From Brevibacterium sp. UMB1308A (GTDB taxonomy: Bacteria; Actinomycetota; Actinomycetes; Actinomycetales; Brevibacteriaceae), in the NCBI RefSeq assembly GCF_030230605.1, contig NZ_JASPDO010000005.1:55177-119176 (forward strand): a DNA stretch of 64,000 bases. Direction: 5' to 3'. Shown here in pieces: positions 45,399 to 55,242 of this stretch. The notes under the pieces are model-generated. The model searched no databases. It saw nothing but the letters and a program-made list of their open reading frames with translations, and was not told the origin of the DNA. The position numbers were made by a program, and so were the translations under genes. Numbering within the stretch: the first letter of the stretch is position 1; the number at the start of each line of letters is the position of its first letter.

Positions 45399-46535
45399 AT
45401 GACAGTTTCCTCGATTCACCCTGGCGATTCAGACCCGTTAGTCGCAACGGTCAAAGCTCAACTTCACAGGTTGGGTTATCAGTGCGACCCTAGCTCTGAA
45501 TTATTCGATCACCAGTTCGAATCCGTGATTCGTGAGTTTCAACAGTCCCGTGGGATCGTTGTAGACGGTGTGATTGGCGCGGAGACTTTTAAGGAACTGG
45601 AAATTGCGCGCTATAAGCTAGGTGACCGCGTTCTCCGCTTTGATCCTGTTAGGCCGTTGCAAGGTGACGACGTTACTGAACTTCAACACCGACTCTCACG
45701 CTTAGGTGTCTACACGGAATCAATCACATTTGAGTTCGGGTCAGCCACACACAACGCAGTGCGCGAAATTCAGAATGAGCTTGGCCTCTCCCCCGATGGC
45801 GTTGTTGGGCCGTCTACCTTAGCTGCGCTTTCGGCCGTGTATCGCCAGTCGTCGCATGGCAACTTGTGGGCGCTCCAAGAACGTGCACGCGTAACCGCTT
45901 CAGGCGAGTCATTGACCGGGCGCACCATTGTGATTGAGTCTGGTACGACCGCGCGCGATTTTGTTAACACCACTGCCACCTTCCAGTCACTTGAACAAGA
46001 AAGAACCTGGAGTGGCGACATTGCTTCCCGTGTCGAAGGCCGTTTGAGTGCTCTTGGTGCGTCGATTATGCACATCCCAAGCGATAAACCGCACCTCGCC
46101 GATGATCTGAACGCTGCGGCAGTTATAACGGTTAATCAAGATCACGCTCCCTCCCCTGCTCCAAACGGTATAGCCACTTTTTACTTTGGACAGAACAAAG
46201 ACTCAAACATGGTCTCCCCTATCGGTCGTTCTTTGGGTGGCCTAGTACACCGTGAGGTTGTTGCCCGCACTCCCCTGTTGAACTGTGGCGTTCATGCACG
46301 TACGTGGGAAAGTTTGCGCAACGTCAACGCGCCAAAGGTTCAAGTCTTCGCTGGCTATATGTCCAACGAACATGACCGGGAGCTGTTAGCGCAAGCGTCC
46401 GTCCGGGATTCAATTGCAGAAGGAATTTCCGTAGCTGTTCAGCGTTTGTTTTTGCACAAGGACAATGACTACGACACCGGAACTCTGAATGTCGAGTCAA
46501 TTCGTGAAATGCGCAACCTTTATTCTGCAAACTAG
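45399..46535 (+). CDS. cwlM: CwlM-like amidase_3 homologue, probably catalytically inactive
   Basis: The 378-residue protein has two peptidoglycan-binding domains at about 8-70 and 85-150 and an amidase_3-like domain at about 175-360. There is no signal peptide, so it is cytoplasmic. The zinc-ligand motif expected at the start of the amidase domain (DPGHGG) reads IVIESGTTARDF, and the later SxHxN region reads TVNQDHA, so the zinc site is lost. In mycobacteria CwlM in this position next to trxA is a non-enzymatic regulator of MurA. The same role is likely here. Confidence 0.85.
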   Translation: MTVSSIHPGDSDPLVATVKAQLHRLGYQCDPSSELFDHQFESVIREFQQSRGIVVDGVIGAETFKELEIARYKLGDRVLRFDPVRPLQGDDVTELQHRLSRLGVYTESITFEFGSATHNAVREIQNELGLSPDGVVGPSTLAALSAVYRQSSHGNLWALQERARVTASGESLTGRTIVIESGTTARDFVNTTATFQSLEQERTWSGDIASRVEGRLSALGASIMHIPSDKPHLADDLNAAAVITVNQDHAPSPAPNGIATFYFGQNKDSNMVSPIGRSLGGLVHREVVARTPLLNCGVHARTWESLRNVNAPKVQVFAGYMSNEHDRELLAQASVRDSIAEGISVAVQRLFLHKDNDYDTGTLNVESIREMRNLYSAN

Positions 46536-46545
46536 CTCTCAATGA

Positions 46546-46579
46546 CAAAAGCCGCCAGTCGTTAGACCGGCGGCTTTTG
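46546..46579. terminator. bidirectional terminator between cwlM-like gene and parB
   Basis: CAAAAGCCGCC at 46546-46556 pairs with GGCGGCTTTTG at 46569-46579. Its A and T tracts serve both convergent genes. Confidence 0.88.
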
Positions 46580-46589
46580 CATACTCGGG

Positions 46590-47717
46590 CTATTCGTTAA
46601 GACCTAGTACCTTGAGAATTCGTTCTAGGTCCTGTTGATTAGCAAAATCAACTGTGATCTTTCCTTTGCGCTTCCCCATCACTATATTGACCTTGGTGTC
46701 GAGCTTGTCACCAACTGATTGAGCTAACGACACCAACTCAGGGTCTGCCTTCCGTGTTTCACGTGAAACATTTTTTTGATCACCACGATTCAAAAGAACT
46801 ACAGCTTCCTCGGTAGCTCTGACGGATAGGCCTTCTGCCACGATGCGCTGAGCGAGCTCTTCCATTAACGCAGGATCATTGAGGCCTAATAACGCACGTG
46901 CGTGACCTTGTGAAAGAACTCCTGCTGCTACACGACGCTGCACTAATCCAGGCAGTCGAAGAAGACGAAGCGTGTTGGCAATCTGAGGGCGCGACCGGCC
47001 AATTCGTTCAGACAGCTCTTCCTGTGTGCATTTGAAGTCATCCAGCAATTGCTGGTACGCCGCAGCCTCTTCAAGCGGGTTGAGGTCCGATCGATGTAGG
47101 TTTTCAAGCAGTGCATCACGCAACAGGTCGTCGTCGCTGACTTCACGAACAATGGCAGGAATTTCTTTCAGCCCAGCTAACTTTGACGCGCGAAGCCTTC
47201 GCTCACCCATAATGAGCTCGTACGCCGGTTTCTTGGTGTCAACTACGCGAACGACCACCGGTTGCAGTACGCCTACCTCTCGAATCGAGGTGACGAGCTC
47301 GTCGAGATCATCTTCGTCAAAGACCGTCCTTGGCTGTCGCGGATTCGGCGAGATCGTATCAAGCTTCAGCATTCCGAATGCTGTTCCAGGTACTTTAACT
47401 AGCTCTGTTTCACGTGAAACATCGTCATTTGAAGCTTGCTTCGTCGTCTTGCGAGTTGATGACGTCTTTGCTGTCGTTGTTTTTCTTTTTGTAGCGTCGT
47501 TCTTAGAAGCTGTCGCCTTATCTTCATCCGTCTTGCGGGGGAGTGGCTTCTTCGAAGCGCGCGATTGTCGCATCGATTCCGCGGGATCCTTAGATGTTTC
47601 ACGTGAAACACTCTTCTTGGTTTGAGGAAAAAAGACATCGACAGGACGGTCCTCATTGATCACGTCAGGAATGAGTGATCCAATTCCGCGGCCTAGTCCT
47701 CGTTTACGCTCAGCCAT
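46590..47717 (-). CDS. parB: chromosome partitioning protein ParB
   Basis: The 375-residue protein binds parS, spreads by CTP hydrolysis and loads condensin. It has a long charged amino-terminal region (1-115), the ParB/Srx CTP-binding domain ([20 protein letters not shown]), a helix-turn-helix ([20 protein letters not shown]) and a carboxy-terminal dimerisation domain. It overlaps parA by eight bases. Its coding sequence holds three perfect parS sites. Confidence 0.95.
   Translation of the reverse strand: MAERKRGLGRGIGSLIPDVINEDRPVDVFFPQTKKSVSRETSKDPAESMRQSRASKKPLPRKTDEDKATASKNDATKRKTTTAKTSSTRKTTKQASNDDVSRETELVKVPGTAFGMLKLDTISPNPRQPRTVFDEDDLDELVTSIREVGVLQPVVVRVVDTKKPAYELIMGERRLRASKLAGLKEIPAIVREVSDDDLLRDALLENLHRSDLNPLEEAAAYQQLLDDFKCTQEELSERIGRSRPQIANTLRLLRLPGLVQRRVAAGVLSQGHARALLGLNDPALMEELAQRIVAEGLSVRATEEAVVLLNRGDQKNVSRETRKADPELVSLAQSVGDKLDTKVNIVMGKRKGKITVDFANQQDLERILKVLGLNE
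46755..46770. promoter_or_regulatory. parS site
   Basis: Perfect 16-base parS consensus TGTTTCACGTGAAACA, inside parB, 5.5 kb from dnaA. Confidence 0.95.
47406..47421. promoter_or_regulatory. parS site
   Basis: Perfect 16-base parS consensus inside parB, read as codons for CFT-type residues in the charged amino-terminal region. Confidence 0.95.
47595..47610. promoter_or_regulatory. parS site
   Basis: Perfect 16-base parS consensus inside the variable amino-terminal part of parB. Confidence 0.95.
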
Positions 47718-48606
47718 TCTGTGCTCCTCGCTCAGCTATTTCCTCCGCAACCTCTCGATACGAAAGCGCTCCGGAAGAGTTTGGATCATAAGTAATGACG
47801 GTCTTCCCATAGGAAGGCGCCTCAGAAATTCGGACATTGCGGGGGATAGGAGTATTGAGAGTCTGCGCTGGGAAGTGAGCGCGCACGTCCTCAGCCACCT
47901 GTGAGCTCAGATTGGTCCGCCCATCGTACATCGTCAAAAGAATAGTGCTTACAGATAGCCGAGGATTCAGGTGCTTTTGGATCAACTGAATATTCTTTAG
48001 CAGTTGGCTAAGACCCTCAAGAGCGTAGTACTCACATTGGATAGGGATCAGAACTTCTTCTGCAGCGACAAATGCGTTAACCGTGAGCAGTCCAAGGCTT
48101 GGTGGACAGTCGATAAACACATAATCAACTGGATTTCCTTCAGCCTCCCGTTGTTCCAAGTAGCTCTCGAGAGCCCGTTTGAGTCTGAATTCACGCGCGT
48201 GAACGGATACCAACTCAATTTCAGCACCTGCTAGATCGATCGTTGCCGGCACAGCACTTAGATTCTCGATATCTGGGCACTCGCTAACAACCTCGGCCAT
48301 GTCCATACCATCGAGCAACACTTCGTAAACCGAGTTCACATCGGTTGAGTGCTCGATACCTAAAGCGGTACTCGCGTTACCTTGAGGGTCAATATCTATA
48401 ACAAGGACCTGCAGTCCATGCATGGCCAGGGCAGCGGCAATATTAACAGTCGTCGTAGTTTTACCGACTCCACCCTTCTGGTTAGCGATCGTAAATATAC
48501 GTGTACTTTGCGGTTTGGGGAAGCGCTTCGCCTCTAGACGCTCAGCTCGACGATTGTTTCGAGCGATCTCTGCGCCTAGGGGAGTCGAATCATCCAAAAT
48601 GGGCAT
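47710..48606 (-). CDS. parA: chromosome partitioning ATPase ParA
   Basis: The 298-residue deviant-Walker ATPase moves ParB-parS complexes. It has [16 protein letters not shown] (Walker A with the signature lysine), [14 protein letters not shown] and [15 protein letters not shown]. The amino-terminal 35 residues are an extra basic tail. The ATG has aacggagtcaaa upstream. Confidence 0.95.
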   Translation of the reverse strand: MPILDDSTPLGAEIARNNRRAERLEAKRFPKPQSTRIFTIANQKGGVGKTTTTVNIAAALAMHGLQVLVIDIDPQGNASTALGIEHSTDVNSVYEVLLDGMDMAEVVSECPDIENLSAVPATIDLAGAEIELVSVHAREFRLKRALESYLEQREAEGNPVDYVFIDCPPSLGLLTVNAFVAAEEVLIPIQCEYYALEGLSQLLKNIQLIQKHLNPRLSVSTILLTMYDGRTNLSSQVAEDVRAHFPAQTLNTPIPRNVRISEAPSYGKTVITYDPNSSGALSYREVAEEIAERGAQNG

Positions 48607-48681
48607 TTTGACTCCGTTCGTATCGTGACTACTCCATTCTAGGCCACATACGAACTGTCACTTCTGACGATCTAAACAGAA

Positions 48682-48697
48682 TGTTTCACGTGAAACA
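48682..48697. promoter_or_regulatory. parS site
   Basis: Perfect 16-base parS consensus in the gap between rsmG and parA, 3.5 kb from dnaA. Confidence 0.95.
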
Positions 48698-48758
48698 TTC
48701 CAAAAAGAAAACTCAGCAATGGGTAGGATTCGTTTAACTATCGAATACACGTTCTATT

Positions 48759-49391
48759 TTAGCGGCGTGAGGTTTCCACTACCCGTGTAGGAATCTCAAG
48801 GAACTCCTCACCCATGAGTTTGATAACCGGGGGAGTCATCTTGTGACGTTTGAGGACCTTCTTTGCCTTGTCGATCTCTTCCTGAGCTTTGAGTCCCTTG
48901 AGGGCAAGTAACCTTCCACCTGGGCTCAGAACTGGCGCCGACCATTCAACCAGCACGTTTAACGCTTTAACCGCGCGTGCGGTCACCACAGTAAAGACTT
49001 CGTCGTCTACGAGGTCTTCAACACGACCGCGAACGATACGAACGTTCTCAATACCGAGGTCGTCGACAACCATCCGTAACCACTCAACGCGCCTTTCCAT
49101 TGCTTCGATAAGCACGAACGAGGCGTGAGGCTGTGCAAGCGCCAATACAAGGCCTGGCAGGCCAGCACCCGAACCAATATCACCCACGACGTCGTCATCG
49201 TGGATCATGGGCGCAACGACTGCGCAGTTCAGAATATGACGTGTCCATAACTTATCGAGCTCACGTGGCCCAATAAGGCCCCATTCCACACCAGTGGTAG
49301 CCAAGTGTTCGGCATAGGTGCGAGCATGGGGGAGACGCTCGCCAAAAATCTGTTCCGCACATGCGGGTACTGGTTCTACCTGAGACATCAT
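48759..49391 (-). CDS. rsmG: 16S rRNA (guanine-527-N7) methyltransferase RsmG
   Basis: The 210-residue methyltransferase uses S-adenosylmethionine to modify G527 of 16S rRNA. It has the conserved RHILNCAVVAPMI stretch, the SAM site VGDIGSGAGLPGLVLAL and FTVVTARAVKALNVLVEW. It overlaps the upstream jag stop by one base; a second ATG follows directly and could also be the start. Confidence 0.94.
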   Translation of the reverse strand: MMSQVEPVPACAEQIFGERLPHARTYAEHLATTGVEWGLIGPRELDKLWTRHILNCAVVAPMIHDDDVVGDIGSGAGLPGLVLALAQPHASFVLIEAMERRVEWLRMVVDDLGIENVRIVRGRVEDLVDDEVFTVVTARAVKALNVLVEWSAPVLSPGGRLLALKGLKAQEEIDKAKKVLKRHKMTPPVIKLMGEEFLEIPTRVVETSRR

Positions 49392-49894
49392 TACTCAGCT
49401 GAGATAACCACGTGCCTGCGGTCGCCTTCGCCTTCCGATTCGGAAACCAAACCGGCCTTGGAAACCTGATCGTGAATAACTTTGCGTTCAAAAGAGTTCA
49501 TGGGCTTGAGCGATACTGGTTCGCCAGAAGCCTTCACTTTCTCAATGTAATCGCGTGCCATTTCCTTCAAAGCGTCACGACGACGGTTACGGAAACCATC
49601 GATATCGAGCATCATCCATGAACGCTGGCCGGTAGCAGACTGCACTGCCAAACGGGTCAGTTCCTGAAGCGCTGCAAGCGTGCGACCTTCCTTGCCCACC
49701 AGTGTGGAAAGGTTGGAGTCTTCTTCATCGCAGACAATGGCAACCTGCGGGCGGCCTTCTTTCACATCGATGTCAATGTCACCATCGATATCGGCAATGT
49801 CGAGCAGTTCTTCCAGATAGTCCGCTGCAATATCGCCTTCTTCTTCAAGAAGTTCGGCACGAGTGGGCTTCTTTTCAACGATTTCGTCAGTCAT
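49391..49894 (-). CDS. Jag/KhpB-family RNA-binding protein (KH-R3H)
   Basis: The 167-residue protein has an acidic amino end, a KH domain (LSTLVGKEGRTLAALQELTR) and an R3H domain (FRNRRRDALKEMARDYIEKV, PMNSFERKVIHDQV). It is six bases downstream of yidC, the usual partner. It binds RNA; its exact role in actinobacteria is unclear. Confidence 0.9.
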   Translation of the reverse strand: MTDEIVEKKPTRAELLEEEGDIAADYLEELLDIADIDGDIDIDVKEGRPQVAIVCDEEDSNLSTLVGKEGRTLAALQELTRLAVQSATGQRSWMMLDIDGFRNRRRDALKEMARDYIEKVKASGEPVSLKPMNSFERKVIHDQVSKAGLVSESEGEGDRRHVVISAE

Positions 49895-49900
49895 GCTTCT

Positions 49901-50860
49901 CTACTTTTTCTTGTTTTTCTTCTTTTGACGAGCCTTGCTCATAGGTTGATGACGCTGTCCGGACTTAGGCTTTGTTTCCGACTCAGCAGCTTTCTTTGGC
50001 TGCATTGACTTAGGAAGCGGTTTACCCTGTCGCTCACGGCGAGCAATGAGTTCTTTTTCGGCCTTGGAACCAGGCGTAGGCATATTGCGAATCACGATGA
50101 ACTGCTGAACCATGGTCCATACGTTCGAAACGAGCCAGTACACAATCAAACCAAGTGGGAAGTAAATACCACCCACAGCGAAGATGATTGGCATCATGTA
50201 CAGAAGCATCTTCTGCTGTTGCATGAACGGGTTGTTCATAGCTGCTTCAGACATGTTCTTGGCCATGATCTGGCGCTGAGTGATGAACTGGGTAACACCC
50301 ATGATCACGATTAGAATCGCGGTAAGAACCTTAGTTCCAAAATCACCCTGGAGGAAAGTGTCGGAAAGTTCGACACCAAAAATCGAAGCGTGGGTTGCCT
50401 GGCTTGCAAGCTCCTGTGTTAGACCCCCGATGGGCGGAATGTCACCGTTACCAATTCCTTCAGTGTTGCGAATAACGCGGAACAGTGAGAAGAAGATAGG
50501 CATCTGTACCAACAACGGCAAACATGAAGCGAATGGGTTGGTACCGTGCTTCTTAAACAGCGCCTGCTGCTCTTCTGCCATCTGTTGCCTGGAGAACTGG
50601 TCGCGCTTACCCTTGTACTTCTTTTGCAACGCCATCATCTCTGGTTGCAAAAGCTGCATCTTTCGCTGCGCCTTGATCTGGTAGACAAACAGGGGAATCA
50701 GCACAGCACGCACAACGATGGTCAAACCTGCAATCGCTGCGACCCACGTCCACCCGGCGGTTGGGCTCATTCCCAACGCGGTGAACGCCATGTGGAAGAA
50801 TGCAAGAATCCAAGCGACGACCCACTCAATGGGCAGAAGTAGCTTGCCTAGCCAGTCCAT
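49901..50860 (-). CDS. yidC: membrane protein insertase YidC
   Basis: The 319-residue insertase has five or six membrane segments with the conserved core (GLTIVVRAVLIPLFVYQIKA, CLPLLVQMPIFFSLF, YMMPIIFAVGGIYFPLGLIVYW truncated here to its start YMMPIIF) and a basic tail ending KKKNKKK that contacts the ribosome. It inserts proteins into the membrane with or without SecYEG. Confidence 0.94.
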   Translation of the reverse strand: MDWLGKLLLPIEWVVAWILAFFHMAFTALGMSPTAGWTWVAAIAGLTIVVRAVLIPLFVYQIKAQRKMQLLQPEMMALQKKYKGKRDQFSRQQMAEEQQALFKKHGTNPFASCLPLLVQMPIFFSLFRVIRNTEGIGNGDIPPIGGLTQELASQATHASIFGVELSDTFLQGDFGTKVLTAILIVIMGVTQFITQRQIMAKNMSEAAMNNPFMQQQKMLLYMMPIIFAVGGIYFPLGLIVYWLVSNVWTMVQQFIVIRNMPTPGSKAEKELIARRERQGKPLPKSMQPKKAAESETKPKSGQRHQPMSKARQKKKNKKK

Positions 50861-50871
50861 GTAGTAATCTC

Positions 50872-51264
50872 CTAGACGCTGCGAGAAGCGTCATCTGTAA
50901 AAGCGTCAGGCACCATTGTGCCATTGTTCGCTCGCTTCATTTCCAAACTCCGCTGGTGAAGCACCGACCCGTGTACATAGTCGACACCACCGAGCGAAAA
51001 GGGGTTACACCTGAGCAGTCGCCACACTGTCATGGCCGTACCCACAATCAAACCTTTGACTTCAAACGCATCTAACGCATATTTCGAACATGTGGGGTAG
51101 TACTTGCACACGTTCCCATATAGCTTCGACACAGTTTTTCGATACCCGCGCATAAAGAGAACAGCTGGCATCCGCGGTGCTATGACACACGCATGCCCAA
51201 TCTTTGCCCAAACACCACGTGGCCACGGTGGGAGCGATGACGGAGTGTTTTCCAATTCCTTCAC
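50872..51264 (-). CDS. yidD: membrane protein insertion efficiency factor YidD
   Basis: The 130-residue protein has the UPF0161 core YGNVCKYYPTCSKYALDAFE and LRCNPFSLGGVDYV. It acts at the inner face of the membrane with YidC. The GTG at 51264 overlaps the rnpA stop by four bases. Confidence 0.92.
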   Translation of the reverse strand: MKELENTPSSLPPWPRGVWAKIGHACVIAPRMPAVLFMRGYRKTVSKLYGNVCKYYPTCSKYALDAFEVKGLIVGTAMTVWRLLRCNPFSLGGVDYVHGSVLHQRSLEMKRANNGTMVPDAFTDDASRSV

Positions 51265-51605
51265 TGGCTGTCCTCCGAAAGTACGCGGCTCAGAGCAACT
51301 TCGAAGTCGCGTTCTAAGTGGATGAACTCACTGAGAGCTGACTGGGGGAGTGCACGCACCACGTAGATCCCTGGCGGCATGTGAGCCAAACGTTCATGCG
51401 CGATGGCACGTAACCGACGTTTTACTCGGTTACGCATCACGGCATTTCCAATACCTTTAGAGACAACAAACCCCACGCGCGGGGCGTGGGATTCCGAGTT
51501 GAGTGCTACGTGAAGGATCAGGTTCCGGGTCCCGGCTTTCAGACCGGAGCGAAAAGCGCGCCGAAAGTCCTCAGAGCTACGAACCCGGTTCCCGACCGGT
51601 AACAC
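51261..51605 (-). CDS. rnpA: ribonuclease P protein component
   Basis: The 114-residue basic protein assists the RNase P RNA in 5' maturation of tRNA. The family motif is NRVKRRLRAIAHE, with FRRAFRSGLKAGT near the start. The GTG at 51605 directly follows the rpmH TAA. Confidence 0.94.
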   Translation of the reverse strand: MLPVGNRVRSSEDFRRAFRSGLKAGTRNLILHVALNSESHAPRVGFVVSKGIGNAVMRNRVKRRLRAIAHERLAHMPPGIYVVRALPQSALSEFIHLERDFEVALSRVLSEDSQ

Positions 51606-51743
51606 TTAGGCTGAAAGGTTAGCGCGACCCTTGCGGCGGCGAGCAGCAAGGATGCTGCGTCCGGCGCGAGTACGCATACGCGCACGGAAACCGTGGGTCT
51701 TTGCACGCTTACGGTTGTTGGGCTGGAAAGTACGCTTGCTCAC
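51606..51743 (-). CDS. rpmH: 50S ribosomal protein L34
   Basis: The 45-residue L34 protein begins [19 protein letters not shown] after its initiator and is Arg/Lys-rich throughout. The GTG start is at 51743. It heads the leftward rpmH-rnpA-yidD-yidC-jag-rsmG operon, on the leading strand away from oriC. Confidence 0.96.
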   Translation of the reverse strand: MSKRTFQPNNRKRAKTHGFRARMRTRAGRSILAARRRKGRANLSA

Positions 51744-52195
51744 TTTAATACTCCGTCTATGTGGAAACTGTTTGCGGTGCCATGTACGGCACAGTGCGCG
51801 ATCTACGGCGCTCCTGCGACCAGGCCGGATCAGTCACATCATGCAAAGGCCCGCAACACAGGACACTCCAGCATAAAGCGTGTGAGCCTCGCAGGTCAAA
51901 CCCTATTGGCTCATCGGTGCTGAGGTTCACATTTTTGTCACCTCAACGTTGCTTGCACATCCTGCCCGTTACCTGACGTACACATCAAGTCTTCTTTGCA
52001 ATTACACGTGTGTCGTTTTACGAGGTTTTAAACAACACCTTCCACAAATGACATGCATGTAGTTATCCACAAGGTTGTCCACCGATGTGGATAAATCAAG
52101 GGAACTGGGTTGAGAATTCCACATTGTGTGGAAAACTATGTGGAAGTAGGAACCATCTCTATCCACACGTGTGTTCACGCACCCTTAGGAACCAC
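51744..52195. other. rpmH-dnaA intergenic region, part of the oriC area
   Basis: This AT-richer gap between divergent rpmH and dnaA contains a perfect DnaA box on the plus strand (TTATCCACA, 52063-52071), a perfect one on the minus strand (52086-52094), and near matches at 52127-52135 and 52159-52167. It also carries the promoters of both genes. These boxes suggest DnaA autoregulation and possibly part of the origin. Confidence 0.75.
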
Positions 52196-53626
52196 ATGAC
52201 CAATGAAAACGAGAACCTTCAACAAATCTGGACCGATGTCGTTGAAGGAATGCGCACTGATTCGCAACTTCAGCCTCGGCTGAAAGGCTTTTTGGGACTC
52301 GCCGAACCCAAAGCGATCGTTGAAGACTTAGTTGTGATCTCGGTCCCCAACGATCTGACCCGCCACACGTTTGAGCGTGAACTCCGGCAACCATTGGGGC
52401 AGGCTTTCAGCGAAGCTCTTGGCAGGCCTGTGTCGTTTGCTTTCGCGCTCGATTCCAGCATGAACACCGACCCGACACCTGCAGAGGAACCTGCAACGAC
52501 CTCGGCGCCGGAACCCCAGATTGCAACACCTGCCCAACCCACGGTGGCAGCGCCTACAGAGTCTCCCGAGGTGGGAAGCTCAGATCTGAACCCCAAGTAC
52601 ACATTCGACAGCTTCGTTATTGGTGCGTCCAACCGCTTCGCTCACGCGGCCGCATTTGCGGTAGCCGAATCACCTGCCAAGGCGTACAACCCGCTGTTCA
52701 TCTACGGAGATTCCGGGCTGGGTAAGACTCACTTGTTGCACGCGGTGGGCCACTATGCGCTCCAGCTCTACCCAAAGATCAGGGTGCGATACGTGTCCAG
52801 TGAAGAGTTCGTGAACGACTTCATTAACACGGTTGGTTCTCAAGTGACGTCGAATACGTTGCGTCCTGCGTTCCAGCGTCGGTACCGGGAAGTCGACATT
52901 CTCATGATTGACGACATTCAGTTCCTCCAGGGCAAAGACGCAACCGTCGAGGAGTTTTTCCACACTTTCAATGCTCTGCACGCTGAAAACAAGCAGGTCA
53001 TCATCACGTCTGACCAGCCACCAAAGATGCTGAAAGGCTTCGAGGAGCGACTGCGGTCCAGGTTTGAGTCAGGGTTGCTCACTGACGTCCAGCCACCAGA
53101 CCTGGAAACTCGTTTTGCGATTCTTCGTAACAAGGCCGCCAACGAAAACTTGGCCGTTCCAGACGAAGTCTTGGAGTTCATCGCTTCCCGCGTTTCATCG
53201 AATATTCGAGAACTCGAAGGAGCGCTCATTCGCGTCACGGCGTTCTCCAACCTCAACGAACAGGTTATTGACGTTGGACTTGCTCAAACCGTGCTGAAGG
53301 ACTTCATCACCCACGATGAAACGCCCGAAATCACGGCGACAGACATCATGGGCCAGACCGCCCAGTACTTCAACCTGTCGATCGAGGACCTGCAGGGGTC
53401 TAGTCGTTCGCGCACGTTGACTACTGCGCGTCAGATCGCAATGTACCTGTGTCGTGAACTCACGGATCTATCGCTTCCCAAGATTGGTGAAGCCTTTGGC
53501 GGACGTGACCACACAACGGTCATGCACGCCAACCGCAAGATCGGCACCCAAATGGCTGAGCGACGCGCGATCTACACCCAGGTCACGGAACTCACTAACC
53601 GGATCAAGCAACAGCACCGGCTTTAA
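52196..53626 (+). CDS. dnaA: chromosomal replication initiator protein DnaA
   Basis: The 476-residue initiator has domain I (residues 1-85), a Pro/Thr/Ala-rich linker (about 88-125), an AAA+ domain ([29 protein letters not shown]) and DNA-binding domain IV ([14 protein letters not shown]). The ATG at 52196, after ttagga, is preferred; the frame is open to 52085, but that would place DnaA boxes in the coding sequence. The linker holds two copies of the dispersed word. Confidence 0.96.
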   Translation: MTNENENLQQIWTDVVEGMRTDSQLQPRLKGFLGLAEPKAIVEDLVVISVPNDLTRHTFERELRQPLGQAFSEALGRPVSFAFALDSSMNTDPTPAEEPATTSAPEPQIATPAQPTVAAPTESPEVGSSDLNPKYTFDSFVIGASNRFAHAAAFAVAESPAKAYNPLFIYGDSGLGKTHLLHAVGHYALQLYPKIRVRYVSSEEFVNDFINTVGSQVTSNTLRPAFQRRYREVDILMIDDIQFLQGKDATVEEFFHTFNALHAENKQVIITSDQPPKMLKGFEERLRSRFESGLLTDVQPPDLETRFAILRNKAANENLAVPDEVLEFIASRVSSNIRELEGALIRVTAFSNLNEQVIDVGLAQTVLKDFITHDETPEITATDIMGQTAQYFNLSIEDLQGSSRSRTLTTARQIAMYLCRELTDLSLPKIGEAFGGRDHTTVMHANRKIGTQMAERRAIYTQVTELTNRIKQQHRL

Positions 53627-54090
53627 GACTCAGCGGCTAGGAGCCAACGTCCTCAATAAAACGTGCGCACGCACGTAATTAACACAGGAATTGCGTTGTA
53701 CACAACTGTGGAAAAGTCTGTGCATATTGCATGTTTTCCTGTGGGGTGATGAATGAACTTCTCATGACCTCCGGTGGATGCCTGTGTAACTACTTCAATG
53801 TAACTCACAAGCATCCACTGACACGTGGAACTTTACGCACACACATGTGCACACGGCTGATTAGTCGCTTGGGCGCATAAAAGCTCGACGACATCGATGT
53901 AATTCCACAGTTTCCACAAGTCCTACTACTGCAAATATTTTCAAGCTGAATTACAAGAAGGGACGCCGCGCACTGCTCTGAGGACCCTGCTGTGAACCGA
54001 TTTGCGAATGAGTAATTACAAGAATTGCTCGGGGTATCACCGGCGTGTAAAGTTGCAATCTGCAAATAAGTACGAACTTTGGGGAGAGAC
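53627..54090. other. dnaA-dnaN intergenic region, likely oriC core
   Basis: This 464-base gene-free, AT-rich gap contains near-consensus DnaA boxes (TGTGGAAAA at 53707-53715, AATTCCACA at 53901-53909, GTTTCCACA at 53910-53918). In actinobacteria oriC is normally between dnaA and dnaN. Gene directions switch to rightward leading strand on this side. Confidence 0.8.
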
Positions 54091-55230
54091 GTGAACGCAG
54101 ACAGCACCGTGAAGTTCAAAGTTGAACGTGACGTCTTTGCCGACGCAGTGACTTGGGCAGCCAAGAATTTGCCTCAGCGTCCCGTAATTCCTGTTCTCAC
54201 AGGTGTGTTAGTAACAGCAGAAAGTGACGGTACCGTCCGCTTTGCGTTCTATGACTTGGATGTTTCTCAGCGCATCACTGTTGAAGCTGATGTCGAAACA
54301 CCGGGAACATTCCTGGTTTCTGGTCGCCTCTTGGCTGACATCGCGCGTGCTTTGCCGCCTCAGCAAGTTGTTCTTGAACTCAACAATGGCAAGGTAGACA
54401 TTTCCTGTGGTTCATCGCGCTTCTCGCTGATGACCATGCCAGTTGAGGAATACCCTGACCTGCCAACAATTCCTGACACAACAGGTGTTGTGAGCGCATC
54501 CACCTTCCAGCACGCTGTGTCGCAGGTTGCCGTAGCTGCTTCACGTGATGACACTTTGCCTGTTTTGACGAGTGTCCGCATTGAAATTGAGGGCGACAAG
54601 GTCACTCTTCTTGCAACTGACCGTTACCGTCTTGCCGTTCGCCAGTTCACGTGGAACCCGCGTACACCAGACTTTTCTGCGAATGCCCTGCTTCGCGCTA
54701 AGACCTTGTCTGAAGTCGCTAAGTCAATGTCGGGCGATCTCGAGATTTCGGTTGCAGAATCCAACGGCAAGGAAATGCTGTCATTCTCTTCCGACGGCCG
54801 AGTTGTGACCTCACTTCTCATTGAAGGTGACTACCCTAAGGTGCGTTCGTTGTTCCCTAAGGAATCAACGATTACTGCAGTTTTGCAGGTGGGAGCACTC
54901 CGGGAAGCGGTTCGCCGTGTGTCTCTTGTCGCTGAACGCAACACTCCTATCAAGTTTGAGTTCACAGACGGCTCTCTTGTTCTTCGTGCTGGTGCTGGTG
55001 ATGACGCTCAAGCAAGTGAAGCGCTTCCGGCCACAATCGAGGGTGGCGACATTCTCACTGGCTTTAACCCGCACTACATTTCCGAGGGACTTAACGCGAT
55101 CGATACTCCGTATGTGCGTTTCAGCCTCACGGACCCCAAGAAACCGGTAGTGATTTCTGGTATGCAGGAGCCTGATGGTGAAGTCGATTCGGCTTACCGT
55201 TACCTGCTCATGCCGATTCTGCGTTTCTAA
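54091..55230 (+). CDS. dnaN: DNA polymerase III sliding clamp, beta subunit
   Basis: The 379-residue ring-forming clamp has the three repeated clamp folds (AVTWAAKNLPQRPVIPVLTG, ATDRYRLAVRQFTW, MPILRF at the end). The GTG at 54091 follows ggggagagac; a TTG four codons earlier is not preferred. Confidence 0.96.
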   Translation: MNADSTVKFKVERDVFADAVTWAAKNLPQRPVIPVLTGVLVTAESDGTVRFAFYDLDVSQRITVEADVETPGTFLVSGRLLADIARALPPQQVVLELNNGKVDISCGSSRFSLMTMPVEEYPDLPTIPDTTGVVSASTFQHAVSQVAVAASRDDTLPVLTSVRIEIEGDKVTLLATDRYRLAVRQFTWNPRTPDFSANALLRAKTLSEVAKSMSGDLEISVAESNGKEMLSFSSDGRVVTSLLIEGDYPKVRSLFPKESTITAVLQVGALREAVRRVSLVAERNTPIKFEFTDGSLVLRAGAGDDAQASEALPATIEGGDILTGFNPHYISEGLNAIDTPYVRFSLTDPKKPVVISGMQEPDGEVDSAYRYLLMPILRF

Positions 55231-55242
55231 GCGAGGTTAAAC

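Noticed and set aside
52085..52195. Upstream extension of dnaA
   Set aside because: It would place DnaA boxes within the coding sequence and precede the conserved DnaA start; the ATG at 52196 fits the family.
53805..54164. 119-codon leftward frame in the dnaA-dnaN gap
   Set aside because: It overlaps likely oriC and the dnaN start, and no family resemblance is seen.
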